DNA of 14,695 bases from positions 1 through 14,695 of the forward strand of contig DATKKK010000022.1 of NCBI GenBank assembly GCA_035542975.1, in the 5' to 3' direction. Shown piece after piece: positions 13,618-14,695 of this stretch (position 1 is its first letter; the number at the start of each line of letters is the position of its first letter). The notes under the pieces were generated by a model. It saw only the letters and a program-made list of their open reading frames with translations. It did not search any database and was not told the DNA's origin. Both the position numbers and the translations under genes were made by a program. Source of the DNA: DATKKK01 sp035542975 (GTDB taxonomy: Archaea; Thermoproteota; Bathyarchaeia; Bathyarchaeales; Bathycorpusculaceae).

Positions 13618-14695
13618 CTACGGCAATGCTGTTTTAGCTTTTGTTTTTCTTCGTTTGACAGCGATTGCTATTAGCGTTATTGACATTAAGACAGGCATTA
13701 TGAGGAATGATGGAAACTCGGGTATGATCACCACTGGCTGTGTTGAATGGTGATAGGTGAAGTATAGGTAGTTGTGTGTGCTGTTGGAACGGGGCAGTAG
13801 CGTGTATGAGACTTCCGTGCCGTTGACGAACACGTGGAACGTGTTACCCATCAACGCTGAGGGGACGAGTATCCTGCAGAAACCCGTAGTGCCAGTTTCT
13901 CCTGAGATGTTGAAGCTTATCGCGGTGCTGTTGAATTGGAAGCCAGATATGGTGGAGTTGCTTATTGTTTGAACATGCTGTTCTGAGGTGGCGGCAAAAT
14001 CAGTGAACATGTCAATTAACGGGTAATCGTCCCTGTTGTTTATGTCTATCACGTACGCATCTTCGCCGATGCCGTCATTATTCGAGTCTACTCCAGTGTA
14101 GTCGCTCCAGCAGTTGCCTTCATAATCGCTGTTCCACTTGTTCGTTGAGTAGGTGCCGCTTGGCGACGAGAAGGGTGAGTTAAAGTTGGAAATCACTTGT
14201 ATATCGTTGTCGACGAATGAGTTATGGTAGAATAGGTTTTCGTTTGACTGGTAGAGGCATATTCCTACGCTGTTGTTGATGATTTTGGTGTTAGAAATTG
14301 AGTTGTTGTTCGATTTGAAGAAGGTTAGACCGCCATAGAGCAGTGGTCCTTGGTTTTCGCTCAAGGTTATGTTGGATATACTGCAGTTTGTTGATTGAGC
14401 AAGCAGCAAGCCGTCCTTGTTTGAGGATAAGTCAGCATCTTCTATTGCGATGTTTGTGCAGTTTACAACTGCTAGAAATCCTAGTTTTGGATAGCTGAAC
14501 GGGTTTATCGTTAAACGGTGAGCGTTAATTACGTAGTAGACTTTTTTGCCGTTGACGGTGTTTGAGGCGTCGATTTCTTGGATGAAAGCGCCTAGCGATG
14601 TGCCCCAGACTATGATGTTGTAGCTTTCGCTTGTCATGTTGTTGTTTTTGAGAAAATTTAAGCCGGTGCACGAGGCTAGGACTAGGCTTGCGTTG
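13618..14695 (-). CDS. Beta-helix surface protein with PEF-type C-terminal sorting signal, partial
   Basis: The frame stays open through the right edge, so the N-terminus and signal peptide are outside; 358 residues are visible, and the ATG at 14637 is internal. It begins in beta-helix rungs (ASLVLASCTGLNFLKNNN), contains a module shared with the dockerin protein (IDASNTVNGKKVYY, about 14340-14590), and has the CWSDYTGVDSNNDGIGEDAY calcium-type block and YPLI. A separate C-terminal domain with an Ig-like look (about 13730-13975) follows. It ends in IPEFPSFL (near 13722), a hydrophobic stretch and RRK. That tripartite end matches PEF-CTERM signals thought to be processed by an archaeosortase. 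It is a paralogue of the two beta-helix genes at 3.5-6.1 kb. Confidence 0.87.
   Translation of the reverse strand, partial: NASLVLASCTGLNFLKNNNMTSESYNIIVWGTSLGAFIQEIDASNTVNGKKVYYVINAHRLTINPFSYPKLGFLAVVNCTNIAIEDADLSSNKDGLLLAQSTNCSISNITLSENQGPLLYGGLTFFKSNNNSISNTKIINNSVGICLYQSNENLFYHNSFVDNDIQVISNFNSPFSSPSGTYSTNKWNSDYEGNCWSDYTGVDSNNDGIGEDAYVIDINNRDDYPLIDMFTDFAATSEQHVQTISNSTISGFQFNSTAISFNISGETGTTGFCRILVPSALMGNTFHVFVNGTEVSYTLLPRSNSTHNYLYFTYHHSTQPVVIIPEFPSFLIMPVLMSITLIAIAVKRRKTKAKTALP

Overview
The window looks like a chromosomal segment of an archaeon, probably from the Thermoproteota/Bathyarchaeia side of the tree. The evidence is gene content: an archaeal-type alanyl-tRNA synthetase with an N-terminal zinc site, the archaea-specific tRNA-Ile2 agmatidine synthetase TiaS, the archaeal/eukaryotic rRNA enzyme Tsr3, a FUN14-family membrane protein, Lrp/RAM regulators, TATA-box promoters, and surface beta-helix proteins carrying a dockerin or a PEF-type C-terminal signal. 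The exact lineage is an inference.

Layout. Positions 1-205 hold the end of a small alpha/beta protein, facing a two-helix membrane protein with a zinc ribbon (276-680, minus). An Lrp/AsnC-type regulator (957-1517) and a small membrane protein (1546-1821) follow on the plus strand. Positions 2005-2917 are a disturbed patch. It has an intact small Myb/HTH-like gene on the minus strand, a two-helix membrane gene that appears to be broken by a one-base frameshift, and a truncated, inverted second copy of the HTH gene. A DinB-like protein (2979-3452) and two exported beta-helix proteins (3529-5172, with a C-terminal dockerin; 5219-6118, with an N-terminal anchor) lie on the minus strand. Immediately upstream of them on the same strand are tsr3 (6125-6667) and the bifunctional NAD(P)HX repair gene nnr (6651-8201), which overlap. 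nnr-tsr3-beta-helix is probably one transcript.

From 8300 onward most genes are on the plus strand: a stand-alone RAM domain protein, tiaS, a FUN14 protein and alaS. A small minus-strand membrane protein (10042-10281) lies between tiaS and FUN14. A third beta-helix protein with a PEF-type C-terminal sorting signal enters from the right edge on the minus strand and converges on alaS.

How the genes fit together: the housekeeping part serves translation (TiaS decodes AUA, AlaRS charges tRNA-Ala, Tsr3 modifies 16S rRNA) and cofactor repair (Nnr). The accessory part is cell-surface display, with three beta-helix proteins that each use a different C- or N-terminal device. Regulation is suggested by perfect palindromes upstream of the Lrp gene and of nnr. 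I see no CRISPR array, tRNA, rRNA or complete mobile element, and no clear-cut new defence or metabolic system. The most unusual parts are the rearranged 2.0-2.9 kb patch, the surface-protein set and the palindromic operators.
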